A stretch of 64,000 nt of DNA from contig RSEF01000004.1 of the NCBI GenBank assembly GCA_003993805.1, positions 17,433,112 through 17,497,111 on the forward strand, read 5' to 3'. Below are positions 46,101 through 56,065 of this stretch, in pieces. Below the pieces are notes generated by a model that saw only the letters and a program-made list of their open reading frames with translations, was not told the origin of the DNA and did no database searches. The translations under genes were made by a program, and so were the position numbers. Source of the DNA: Himantopus leucocephalus (lineage: Eukaryota; Chordata; Aves; Charadriiformes; Recurvirostridae). Within the stretch, counting starts at the first letter, position 1. Each line of letters starts with the position of its first letter.

Positions 46101-48858
46101 TCAGAGCAACTTTCTTCTGACTTGGCAAAACTGAAGTTGTTTAAAGCACTGTTTCAAAGTCAGCGTGTGCTTAGTGAGGAGTGCTGAACAGAAACCCTTA
46201 GACAATGCAAGTACTTTGGCAAGTAGATTGAGGAGAGCAGACGTTTGAAGTGCATCTTTATATGTTCTGCAGAAATGCTGTAGCTTTTGGCGATTCTGGT
46301 ATCTGTGCCTCCTTCTGAACCTTGATAATTAACCTAACACTTCTTGCAGCTAAAGTAGGTAAAAAGTTCCACCTGAATACCTGTTGGCTTAACACCTGGC
46401 TGAATCTAAACCTATACGATTTGTTTACCAATGATTTGTGCTACATACTTTAGGTAGTGGTGCCAAGGAAAACTTCCAGTATCTAAAAAGTTATCTTAGT
46501 AATACCTTGTCTTTCCATGGCACTTTTCACCTGGAGACGTCAAGACATTCCTTGATCAGGCAGGTGTTAATTACCTTACTTTGTTTAACACCCAGCCTCA
46601 GAGACGTAAGACAGCACCTATTATTGACTCTAGATGTTATGAACTTACAATGTTAGTTAATATTTACACCCTTGATGAGGTCTGGTATTGCTTTGGAAGC
46701 AGGCATAAGGCATTCCTGGATTGGACTGGACTGGAGCTCGGTCTTGGACTTGGTTGTGTTTCCCTGGGAGCTCAAGTCATCTGCCCACAATGATGTAAAA
46801 AGTCTCTACAAGAAACAGGATCTTTGTCTCCCACAGCCTGTTTCAGACTATCCTTTCCTACATTTGTCACAGCTTTTCCATTTATTCTTATTGCTTAGCG
46901 AACCTATTATGGAGTTGATGAAGAGGAATTCAGGCGGTCAGAACATTTGTGAATAACAAATAAATATAACTCAGTTTCTAAAGAGGAGCATGAAATTCGG
47001 CCTGAGAGAGAATGAAAATGACAAGAAAAATATTTATAATAATTCTTTTACTTACAACAGCTTATTTTTCTTTTGTTAAAAAACATGTCTTACTAAACAC
47101 TCATTTTCTAAAGCTTTTGTTGCATTAAACCATCATTAACATGTCAAAATCAATCTTCTTCCTTTTTTTCCTTTCAAGTCAATCAAAAATGTTCTATTGT
47201 CAACAAGAGAAGGGGGAAAAATGAAGGTCAACATTGCATCAGTCTTTCCAAAAAGCTCTGCATTGTACATTATTTAGGTGCTCAAATCAATCCATTTTTT
47301 CTTTTCAGTGGTTGGACAATAAAAGCAAGATTTACTGCAGCAAGTGAATAATAAAAAAAGAATTAACAGAAAACAAACAAAAAGCCGCTCGCTTGGCAAC
47401 CTTCTGCGTTAATCAAAACCTGAAGACTAGACTGAAAGATCAATATTTGACTTCAAGATGAAACATAGCAAAGCCTCCATTAAAAAAAAAAAAATTCTGA
47501 ATAAAAAGGAACATAGGCTGTGTTAATCGAAAAGAGGCAAATACAAAAATCCATATAGTCTTTTGGTTATCTGTGATAAAATGGCCCCATTGGAGCTTGA
47601 CAAATTACAGTATTTTTATGCACATATCAAAGTTCAACTTGATTGTCTCATATGGGGGAAAAGACCATCTGTCTGTATCCTAGAAATAATCTGCATAATT
47701 GACTTTCAAACAAGTCTCAAAGAAACAGGCATTTATCACCTTAATTGTGACAGGCAGAATGTGTGTCCCTGCTATTTTATCAAGATAATAGTAATAGCAC
47801 CGCGGATACCTGGTATCTTGTCTCGCCCTAAATTTTTTTCAATTTGTGTGGGTGGGAACTGGATCCTTTGAGTTACAACTACTTTGACAAATTACATAGG
47901 AGGCAGAATCACCTAGGACAAAAATAGCAGAGTGAGACACCACCAGAAGGTTGGCCTTGCTGCGCAGGGCTTAATATAGTGACTTGCTGAGATTTGGTGA
48001 GAGGAGCAGGAAATTTGGCAGCGGGCAGCTCGAACAATAACTGCAGATGCAAAATGCGCGTATAAATTCCATTTATTAAGGAATCCCTTCAGGTTTTAAA
48101 CCCAGAGACTTCTGAAATTGCTGTTTAGCAAGTGAAGTAGTTGGGGCCGTTCCTTGGGCTGTGGGGTTCGGTGGGTGTTGCAGGACAAGTTAGATGAGCA
48201 GTGCTGCACTGTGAGAGCATCGCTGCTCCCCGACGGCCACTGCCGGCTTGCGTCTTCTCCCTGTTAAGCAGAGGTCATGGGCCTGTTCAGCAATCCGACA
48301 GGGAAGGACTTCCAAAAAGCTGCGTGTTACAGAAAATACAAGTGGGGCACCCAATTTCTAACCAATGCTGAAGCATGCTTAGGTGGGATTCTGCAGTGCG
48401 GGGAGTGAATGGGAAGACAAATAATGGATTAAACTCAATAAAATCATGTTACACTTGTCAAACAAAATAAGAGTTTAACTCTTTGCAATAACTTACTGCA
48501 TTTGTTTAACTTTTCTTGGTAGTGAAATGAGTTTAGTTAAGTCTATATGGGCCTTCTCATTTTGAATTATACTCCAGTGGTTTAAGCTAAACTGAAAAAA
48601 ATGGTATAAAATAAGTAATGAATTCACAAGTGCTTACACAAATTTAGTTAGGATTCATTTGTTGTTGCCTTGACATTTCGGTAACTTAACAACGAGGTAT
48701 CCGTGTATATTTTGAACTGCTGTATTTTGTTGTTGCTTCAGGTTTTAACTTTAAGAGTAGATTACTGTCTTTATAATCTGACCTTTTACACGTTGCACTG
48801 TCTGTAAAGGTTTCTTTGTCATTCTACTCTAATATCTACCCTTGTTTCTCCAAAACAG

Positions 48859-48928
48859 GGGTGCAAAGTCAAATCCAGTGCTACGGCATGCCAACAGTGA
48901 GCTTTGGCCTCCAAGCTGAAATATCCTG
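48859..48928 (+). other. Candidate 70-nt exon (unproven)
   Basis: An acceptor (CTTGTTTCTCCAAAACAG, AG at 48,857-48,858) and an excellent donor (CTG followed by GTGAGT, GT at 48,929-48,930) bound 70 bases. One frame is open throughout (22 codons, containing CYGMPTVSFGLQAE), and the other two contain stops. I recognise no protein. A non-coding RNA exon or a decoy is at least as likely. Confidence 0.15.
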
Positions 48929-49402
48929 GTGAGTCTTATTTGGATTTTTCTGTGGCTGAACAATTTTGCTTTTATAAGCCAGCATAACTCTAGAATTTGA
49001 AACCAGTGGGTTGAGAGTAACTGAAAATATTTAAAATTAAGCAGTAGGTAGAAATCTTGACACCGGTACCTGAAAACAGGAGGGCATAGTGGGCTGTTTA
49101 TATACCTCTCTCCTGCAGGAGTATCTAAGCGCCTCACTCTATAAAATTTTGTAATAACAACCCCTTTATGACTTACACCTGGTTATAACATAAAGGATTG
49201 ATTAGGTCTTGAATCTTACAAGGAGGGTAGGCAGCATTTAAAATATATAGCCTGACAATATATTTTCACAAGACGAGCCAACGCATTCCCCTGTAAAGTC
49301 ACGCTGGCAAGCATGGCTGGGACCGGAGGCAGTCAGTGAGGGGGCTCTGGCCACAGCTGGTCACGCTCGTGTCCTCCAGGCCATGTGTCTCCTCTTTGGA
49401 GC

Positions 49403-49535
49403 CAGGGGAGAATTACAAGAATGACCAGTAACTCTTCCCACCATGCTTGATTTTGGTTTATTCTTTCANCAGGGGAGAATTACAAGAATGACCAGTAACT
49501 CTTCCCACCATGCTTGATTTTGGTTTATTCTTTCA
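49403..49535 (+). repeat. 66-bp perfect direct duplication flanking a single N
   Basis: Positions 49,403-49,468 and 49,470-49,535 are identical over 66 bases with only the N at 49,469 between them. This is the signature of overlapping contig ends joined without being merged. The true genome probably contains one copy. Confidence 0.95.
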
Positions 49536-49760
49536 GTCTCCCGTTGAAGGATGGTAAGGAAAATAGCCCGCTCTCCCCCCTGCCCTCCATTTGGCAAGTT
49601 TATGTTAATGTGGCCTGGTATTTACAAGTGGGGCATAAACAACTGACAGTTTTACATTGCTAATAAACAAGCTTTTTTGTAAGCAAAATGTTCTTGCATT
49701 ATATTGAGAAATCCAATTCAGAGAAATACACTTGCATGTAGGAAATAGCAGAGGTGTTGT

Positions 49761-49860
49761 NNNNNNNNNNNNNNNNNNNNNNNNNNNNNNNNNNNNNNNN
49801 NNNNNNNNNNNNNNNNNNNNNNNNNNNNNNNNNNNNNNNNNNNNNNNNNNNNNNNNNNNN
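49761..49860. other. Assembly gap of 100 N
   Basis: Exactly 100 N, a conventional filler length for a gap of unknown size. The right edge lies inside CR1 copy B while the left flank shows no CR1 similarity. The 3' part of copy B, and its left boundary, are therefore presumably inside the gap. Confidence 0.99.
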
Positions 49861-50030
49861 CTTTTCCAGTCAGCAGGAACCTCACCAGACTGCCACGACT
49901 TCTTGAATATGATGATAGTGGCTTAGCAACTTTGTTTGCCAGTTCCCTCAGGACCTGCGGGTGTATCTCATCAGGTCCCATGGACTTATGCACCTTCAGG
50001 TTCCTTAGGTGGTCAGCTTGCTGCGCACCC
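49861..50030 (-). pseudogene. CR1 reverse-transcriptase N-terminal fragment (copy B)
   Basis: Just downstream of the endonuclease, the minus strand reads KSMGPDEIHPQVLRELANK, the conserved entry segment of the CR1 reverse transcriptase, where template and primer are first contacted. It then degrades (VAKPLSS with a frameshift) and enters the gap. The catalytic polymerase motifs are not visible. Confidence 0.85.
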
Positions 50031-50640
50031 TCCTCGCTGCCTTAACGATCTCGAATTCCACCATTTCATGGTCACTGCAGCCCAGGCTGCCCTTGAGCTT
50101 GACACTGCCTATCAGCCCCTCCTTGTTAGTAAGGACAAGGTCCAGCATAGCTCCTCTCCTTGTTGGCTTCTCTACCACTTGGAGGAGGAAGTTGTTGTCA
50201 ATGCTATCCAAGAACCTCCTGGATTGTCTATACTCTGCTGTGTTATCCTTGCAACAGATGTCAGGGTGGTTGTAGTCACCCATGAGGACCAGGGTCTGCG
50301 AACATGATGCCACCCCTATCTGTCTGTAGAGGGCCTCATCCGCTCGGTCTTCCTGGTCAGGGGGTCTGTAGCAGACCCCCACTGTAATGTCCCCTGCTCC
50401 TGATTTCCCTTTAATCCTGACCCATAAGCTCTCAGTCAGCTCTTTATCCATCTCTAGGCCAAGCTCCATGCACTCCAACTGGTTGTTGACATATAGGGCA
50501 ACACCACCTCCTCGTTTCCCCTGCCTGTCTCCCCTGAAGAGCCTGTACCCTTCCATGCCAGCACTCCAGTCGTAGGAGCCAACCCACCATGTTTCCGTGA
50601 TGCCAATAAGATTGTAGCCTTGGAGGCTATCTCTAGCTCC
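50005..50640 (-). pseudogene. CR1 ORF2 endonuclease domain (copy B), largely in frame
   Basis: This is the best-preserved coding stretch in the window: 183 codons are open from an internal Met at 50,556 to a stop at 50,005, and the frame extends upstream through the GITETWW block. Endonuclease hallmarks are in order: ITETWW with the catalytic glutamate near 50,595-50,615, GGGVALYVNNQLECMEL, TVGVCYRPPDQED, MGDYNHPDIC with D-x-N, RRGAMLDLVLTN, and LGCSDHEMVEFE with the SDH block. The very N-terminus (VNARSMGNKQEELE) is in another frame, so a frameshift lies near 50,625-50,640. The domain would make the first-strand nick in target DNA. It is not followed by an intact polymerase. Confidence 0.9.
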
Positions 50641-50959
50641 TCCTGTTTGTTCCCCATGCTACGTGCATTTACACAGAGGCATTTCAGCCGTGTCACTCAA
50701 AGAGGCTCTGCCCTGCTGTCATCCCCTGGAGCACAAGGGCTTGTTCAGGGGTGCCCCAGGCATGGGGGGCACCCCCCTGGGGTCGGTCCCACTGGGCTTG
50801 TGATGAGGAGCAGCCTCAAAGTTTGCTTAGAAACTCCCTGAAAGCAGGAGCCTGGTGGTTCAGGGCCAAGGATGGGGGAGACAGGTCGCATTCGCAGGTA
50901 CGAGCGGGCCAATACCCTGAGAAAAACCCAGGCAGGTTTTGACACTTTTTGTAGCAATA

Positions 50960-53900
50960 ACTGACATGTGGTTAATAAAATACTCTGTGTTAGTTTAACG
51001 GTAGGGGATCATCTGAGACTTCCCTTCCCTTTGAAACTCTGTCTCACTCCACATGAGCTCCTCTGAAATATATATAGTGCACTGTTGGCACCCAACAAAT
51101 GAGATCTGAGGTTTCTTTTGTTTTATGGGGCTTCTTTTTGTTTTATGTTCGCTTGGTAGAATTAGAGATATTTCTGTTTGTAGCTTCAGCTGTGTTAGTG
51201 GAGGAGCACATCTGAACCCAGGCTGCTGCTTGCTCTGTAATAAAATGAAAAAAATTTAAATTAGCCTTTTACTTCATGGCCAAAAACTTTGAAACACATT
51301 TTTTGTTGTGTCATTTTTCCTCACTGCAAAAACTTAGAAGTTATTATCCATTGAGTCTCCTACTTCAGATTGCATGTTTTTCAGGGAAGGGATCTGTCAG
51401 TTTTTTATTTGTTTTTAGAGCACTGTGTACACCTTAAGTCTAGTTTAAATAATGCTAATAATAAATAGAGATATGCCATTTGACCCAGATGACTTTTCTT
51501 TATTACTATTGCTACCTAAAGGGCTGTATATCCATTTCACACATTGAACATATGGGAAATGATGTTATTTTTTCTTATTGTTTTGCGGTTTAATGTTGGT
51601 TTTGCTTTGCAATAAATCTGTAGAGCCCCTGTAGGCTTTTTTCAGATTGCTTTAAAATAATTTCCAAGTATGTAGTCATTTGTTACAGAATAATGTTTGC
51701 TTAATTTGTAAATGTGGGTCCCTGAGGATTCCCATTTCCGCATATTGGTGGAAAAGTGAGACTGTGGCACAAATATCCACCTCAGTGCCACTTGAGTGTT
51801 CAGATGGGGACAGAATATCATAATTGATGTACTCACATTTGGAAGACAACTTGCATGAGGCTAAATCTGTCCTAACTCCTGTCTGGCAACACCACTATAA
51901 TGGATGGCGTGATGAGCAATGTAGGTCAAGACGATGTTTTATTTCCTTTGTTTGATATAACTCTTATCTAAGGGCCTGGATCCATAGCTCCACACTGTGC
52001 TTTCAGGCTTCCATTTGTTTTTCAAGCCCATTTCACTCTGTTCAGTGGATGTCACTGCATTAGTGATGCAGTACTTTGCTTCTGTCTCTCTTGGTTTTGC
52101 TTTACCTTCCCAACCCAGCTGGAGTTATCTCCCTTGCTTCTTCGGGAAACATAAATCCTCAGCTGGCCTCAAAACTATAAGGTATGCAGGTAAGATGCAT
52201 GCTCATTCTCCTCTGTAGGGAATCATATTTAATGAAGTTTGTGGTTAAGATTCAGCAAGGCATACAAACAACGCGTAACATGCAACTGCAGTGCTAAGTG
52301 CTACAGGTCCTTTTTGAAAGGCTACTTCAATGCTCATTTTGTCAAGTTGTCCTAATCCTGCCAAATGCTGAGTGGTTTTTGAAGTTTACCTGTATCTCCT
52401 TGATATTAACGAGCGATCGTGGCACACTGTGTAGGTTCAGAATGCCCAGAGACATTGTCAATCAACTACAATGAAATTAGAACAAAAATATACGTGATGA
52501 CCAAGAACGAGCATCTCTATTAAGCACCACGTTGTCTTCAGAGATCTTTTCAAAGCATCAGAAACACAGAAAATACAATTTCTTACAACGTGAGTAAGAT
52601 TTCAGCTTCATTAAGGCAACCTTTTTTTCAGCAGTGCTTTGAATCAAGTTGATCCTTGCGAGTAAATGCTGGAGTCCCTAATGACAGGCAGTCTATTCCA
52701 CTTCATTTTCATCTGCTGTAGATTCTTCACCTGGTCTCTGTGCAGTTCACCCACTGACATTATGGTAATTTACTACTGCATCCAGAATATTCTATTGAGA
52801 CCTGCAGGATGTAGGTTAGAGAGAATGTGTTTATATGATTCCACATGTCAAATTATACGACAGGATCATATAATTAGAAATATTAGCATTGTCTGAATTC
52901 AGTGTTGGACTCCTGCTCTCATTTTTTCCAAGACCAAAACCTTAGAGAACAGGATTAAAGTGTTTCTGAGACCCCAGTGGCCTTTCTTACGGATATATTG
53001 ATGCGTGGCTCCAGAAACCTGCACGCTGCAAGGTTGCTTCTTCCATTGGTGGAAGTCCTCTTGTTGCCATCTAGCCAAAGTTTCTCTTCCCAGCTGTTTT
53101 CTTATCATGCCAATCTTACAAGTCCTGTTACCACCATTGTTCATTGCTGGCAACAGAATTAATCATATTAGCTTCTGTCTCTGTTATAAGAATTACTTCT
53201 CTCTCCCTTGTTTCACTAACTTTGCTAGCAGACGCCACTCTGTTTTGGATGGCTGTCCTAGTTAACACTGAACGTTTTTGATCTCTAAAGCTTTTCAATT
53301 CTGTAGTAATTCTGCAATTTAAATGGCGGGCAATGACAGTTCAGAGCCCTATTATTTCAAGTTTATATGCAGTAGTACACGCTTTTAATGTTTGAAAAGC
53401 CGTAGGATCTTGGATGTGAAATGAACAAAATAATTCACAATGCTTGGTTGGGGGTGTTCACAAAATGTCAGAGCCACCTTCCAAATCCATCCCAAACCGC
53501 AGGAAGCACGCTTTCAACGGTACGGGCTTGGAGACATGTGTAGGTTCTTCCTTAACCTGCATTTTCAAAATCCAAGTTGTTTTCCAATTTCTTTTCTGTG
53601 ACAGGTCAATTGTGTTGCGTTCTTATACTTCAGTAACATAAAACAAAGCAATGTGGCTCTGGGAACAAGACATAATGCTTCAGCATTGTGAGGTGCCAGC
53701 ATGGGTACTTAGAGACCAGCAAGTCCTGACAAGCACTGTTATTGCCCCTGCAGTTAAAAATGGCTAAACTTTACGCTTATAAAACAAGGTTTTATAAACT
53801 ATTGCAGAAAATAGAACTTGGACTGAATTATTAAGTTGTGAGTGCAGCGTATGGAAGTCCTTGAATGTGGATGAGGTTAGTCACTGCAGTCTTTTCAGAA

Positions 53901-55900
53901 ATTTCCACAGGATGTTTCACCTACCACAGTGGGAGCTGGACAGTGAAATCCATGGGGTCAAATTTTAGATTAGTTCTGTTTCTCCTTAATGATATTAATT
54001 AAATAATTAACAATGCAATAAAACCAGAATGCCAGTCTCAATGTAAACCAGTAATGGCTACTTGTCAGCTGCCTTCCTAAGAAGCACTTAGAGATTGGCA
54101 TTATACTTTCAAATGCAGTAAGACTTTCCCTCTATTGACTAAATACTATGTGGCATGATAGAAAGCTATAAAAGGGTTACCTATAAAAGTGAGGGAGAGC
54201 TACAGGGCAAATTTCTTGGACGGCTATACTCGGGTAATAAAGGCAGATGGAGCTAGTTATGGTGTTGATGAGATTTCAGAGTGCTGCTCTTCTCCCACGC
54301 TCAGAATCTGAGTGGTTTGGTTTTACACTGTGGCTGTGCCTCGGTACCAGCTAGAGCCGAGTGTCAAATTATAGCCCTGCATATGTCTTTAGTCGCAATA
54401 TTCACTCAAACTGCTGTCATTCTCAGGAGGAGTTTTTGACTGAGTACAGGCCCGGACGGTGTTACATGGCCATAGGTTACTGTGGGAAGGCAGCAAGGAG
54501 AAAGCTGGTATCCAGAAATTTTTGCTGCAGATCACTGGTGGATCCTCCCTCATGTATTTGTGATAGTTCATTTGATGGACTGTCATCAGCTGCATTCATC
54601 ATGAATTTAATATCATGGGACAAATCGTGACTGAATTCAGGCAGGGCTTAGAGAGAATCTTCCTTGCCTCTGTTCCTTGCATAATACCCAGGCAAGGAAA
54701 GCAGAGCCCTGAGCTGCCCATGCGCTGCTTCACCTTGGTGTGCCGGAGGGAAACGTGGTGTATTACCAGTTCTGCCCATATGTCATTTTCCCAAGACACA
54801 TGTATAGCAAATGCGTGCCATGCTAACCCAGCTCCAGCTCAAGTAGGGGAGAAGTAAAATGGCTCTGCAATGCTGAAGGTCAGCCTCATTACTAACGCAC
54901 CCTCCTTCGGCAAAAATTGAGCCTAAGTTGGAGGCAAAACTGGTGGATGTCTAGGTAAATAACCCCCCAATTGCAGGTGAAGATATATGATGACCTTTTG
55001 AAAACAAAGCAGCTTGAGCAGTGTCCTGCAGTTGACTTTACGCTGTCAAGCCTGGTATGCTCTACTTGGTCATTATTGCTGTTGGCTGTTTATGTTATCG
55101 CAAATATAATGTAGAAACTGCAGCCTTATGATCTGGCAGTAGAATAGTTTTCCCTTGGGTTCTCCGCAAGTCTTAATGACATAGGTAAGGCCAATTAACA
55201 TTTTCTCAATGAAAAATATATTTGATCCAATTCCATATACTTCCTATACCCATTGATATAAAGTTTCTATAGAGACTTTTCAGAATGGAGGTAATTGCAG
55301 AACAGTTTTTTTTTGGTCCAGCTGACAAGCAATTTGTGAAAACAATAAATTATTGCATGATGCTTAGAAGGCACGGGCACAGATCAAGCATTTCAAAGAG
55401 CTCTCTTGTTTAAACTGCTTATTAAATTGTTAATGACTCTGGAAGTTTTGCATATTATTATTTTAAAAGAAAAACCTGTATGTGTACAGTGTATTTAATG
55501 ATGAATTAAAGCTTTAAATCACTTACTGCATGCAACTGCTATAATATGGCTTGGGATTATGTGAACATATTTGTTTTGTCCTCGACTGAAACTTGGATAA
55601 AATTGTTAAACACATTATGTTAGCTACATACCATAAATTTTGCACACATTGAGCAAGTGGTATATTTTCCTTTGTCTGTTCACATCGGTTAAGTAAATAT
55701 GATCCCGGTTAGATGAGGAGAATTACTCAATTCATGAGCCTATTTGCATGACACATGGGATGGGAGAGCTGTATTTTGTGGAATACCAAAAGCATTTGAT
55801 CTTGAAAAAGTCTTGCCTGTGGGTTTTGAATATAGATGTATTTAAAAAGCAAATCCAAGACCGGATTAATTCCAGGGGCCTCAGTATCTGAATCTGCAGA
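50960..55900. other. Unique AT-rich non-coding sequence
   Basis: No gene is recognised. The exon-like segment at 52,119-52,189 is listed separately. Two copies of CTATAAAAG lie 15 bases apart at 54,166-54,189, TATA-like but without other promoter evidence. Open frames are short. Confidence 0.55.
52119..52189 (+). other. Candidate 71-nt exon with strong splice sites (unproven)
   Basis: A long pyrimidine tract (GTCTCTCTTGGTTTTGC through CTTCCCAACCCAG, AG at 52,117-52,118) precedes 71 bases that end at a strong donor, TATGCAG followed by GTAAGA (GT at 52,190-52,191). One frame is open throughout (23 codons, containing CFFGKHKSSAGLKTIRYA). The other frame tested hits a stop. I do not recognise the product. 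Of the small exon candidates this one has the best splice signals. Confidence 0.18.
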
Positions 55901-55964
55901 AGATACCAAAAAGGTGAGGGCGAAAGTATGAGCCCTGATTTCAGGTAAGTACGTAGGTGTATGC

Positions 55965-56065
55965 AGAGTTCCCATTGCTGTCAAGCGTGTGTCAGCATAT
56001 GCTTAAGTTTAAGCGTGTGCTTCAATGTCTGCTAAGGAGTGCTTGAAGTCAAGGGAATGCTTAAG
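55965..56065 (+). repeat. Diverged old sauropsid repeat (probable)
   Basis: The words CATATGCTTAAG, TTTAAGCGTGTGCTTC, GAAGTCAAGGGA and TGCTTAAGCA occur in series. They resemble an ancient repeat seen widely in bird, crocodile and turtle DNA, whose copies contain GTTAAGCATGTGCTTAAG-type text next to CCATTGA/TCAATGG-type text. The copy is eroded. I cannot name the family with certainty. Confidence 0.3.

Larger units (their letters stand above)
42040..49400. other. Unique AT-rich sequence with possible conserved blocks
   Basis: No gene is recognised. Positions 43,020-43,260 and 47,040-47,460 are AT-rich, non-repetitive and dense in homeodomain-, SOX- and POU-like words. An AT-rich palindromic patch (TATATGTATACATAT-like) lies near 44,540-44,566. 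A T run at 45,380-45,388 and an A run at 47,482-47,493 are the only simple tracts of note. Confidence 0.5.
49861..50830 (-). mobile_element. CR1 LINE, copy B: 5' part, cut by an assembly gap
   Basis: Read on the minus strand, the element starts near 50,700-50,830, with the inter-ORF region possibly reaching 50,830. It continues through the ORF2 N-terminus and endonuclease, then jumps to the beginning of the reverse transcriptase before running into the N gap at 49,860. The linker between endonuclease and reverse transcriptase is missing, so it has its own internal deletion. It resembles copy A in the endonuclease region. Frameshifts and stops show it is inactive. The 5' boundary is uncertain. 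Confidence 0.9.

Noticed and set aside
54166..54189. Two TATA-like CTATAAAAG words 15 bases apart
   Set aside because: No initiator, CpG enrichment or downstream exon candidate. Such words are common in AT-rich DNA.
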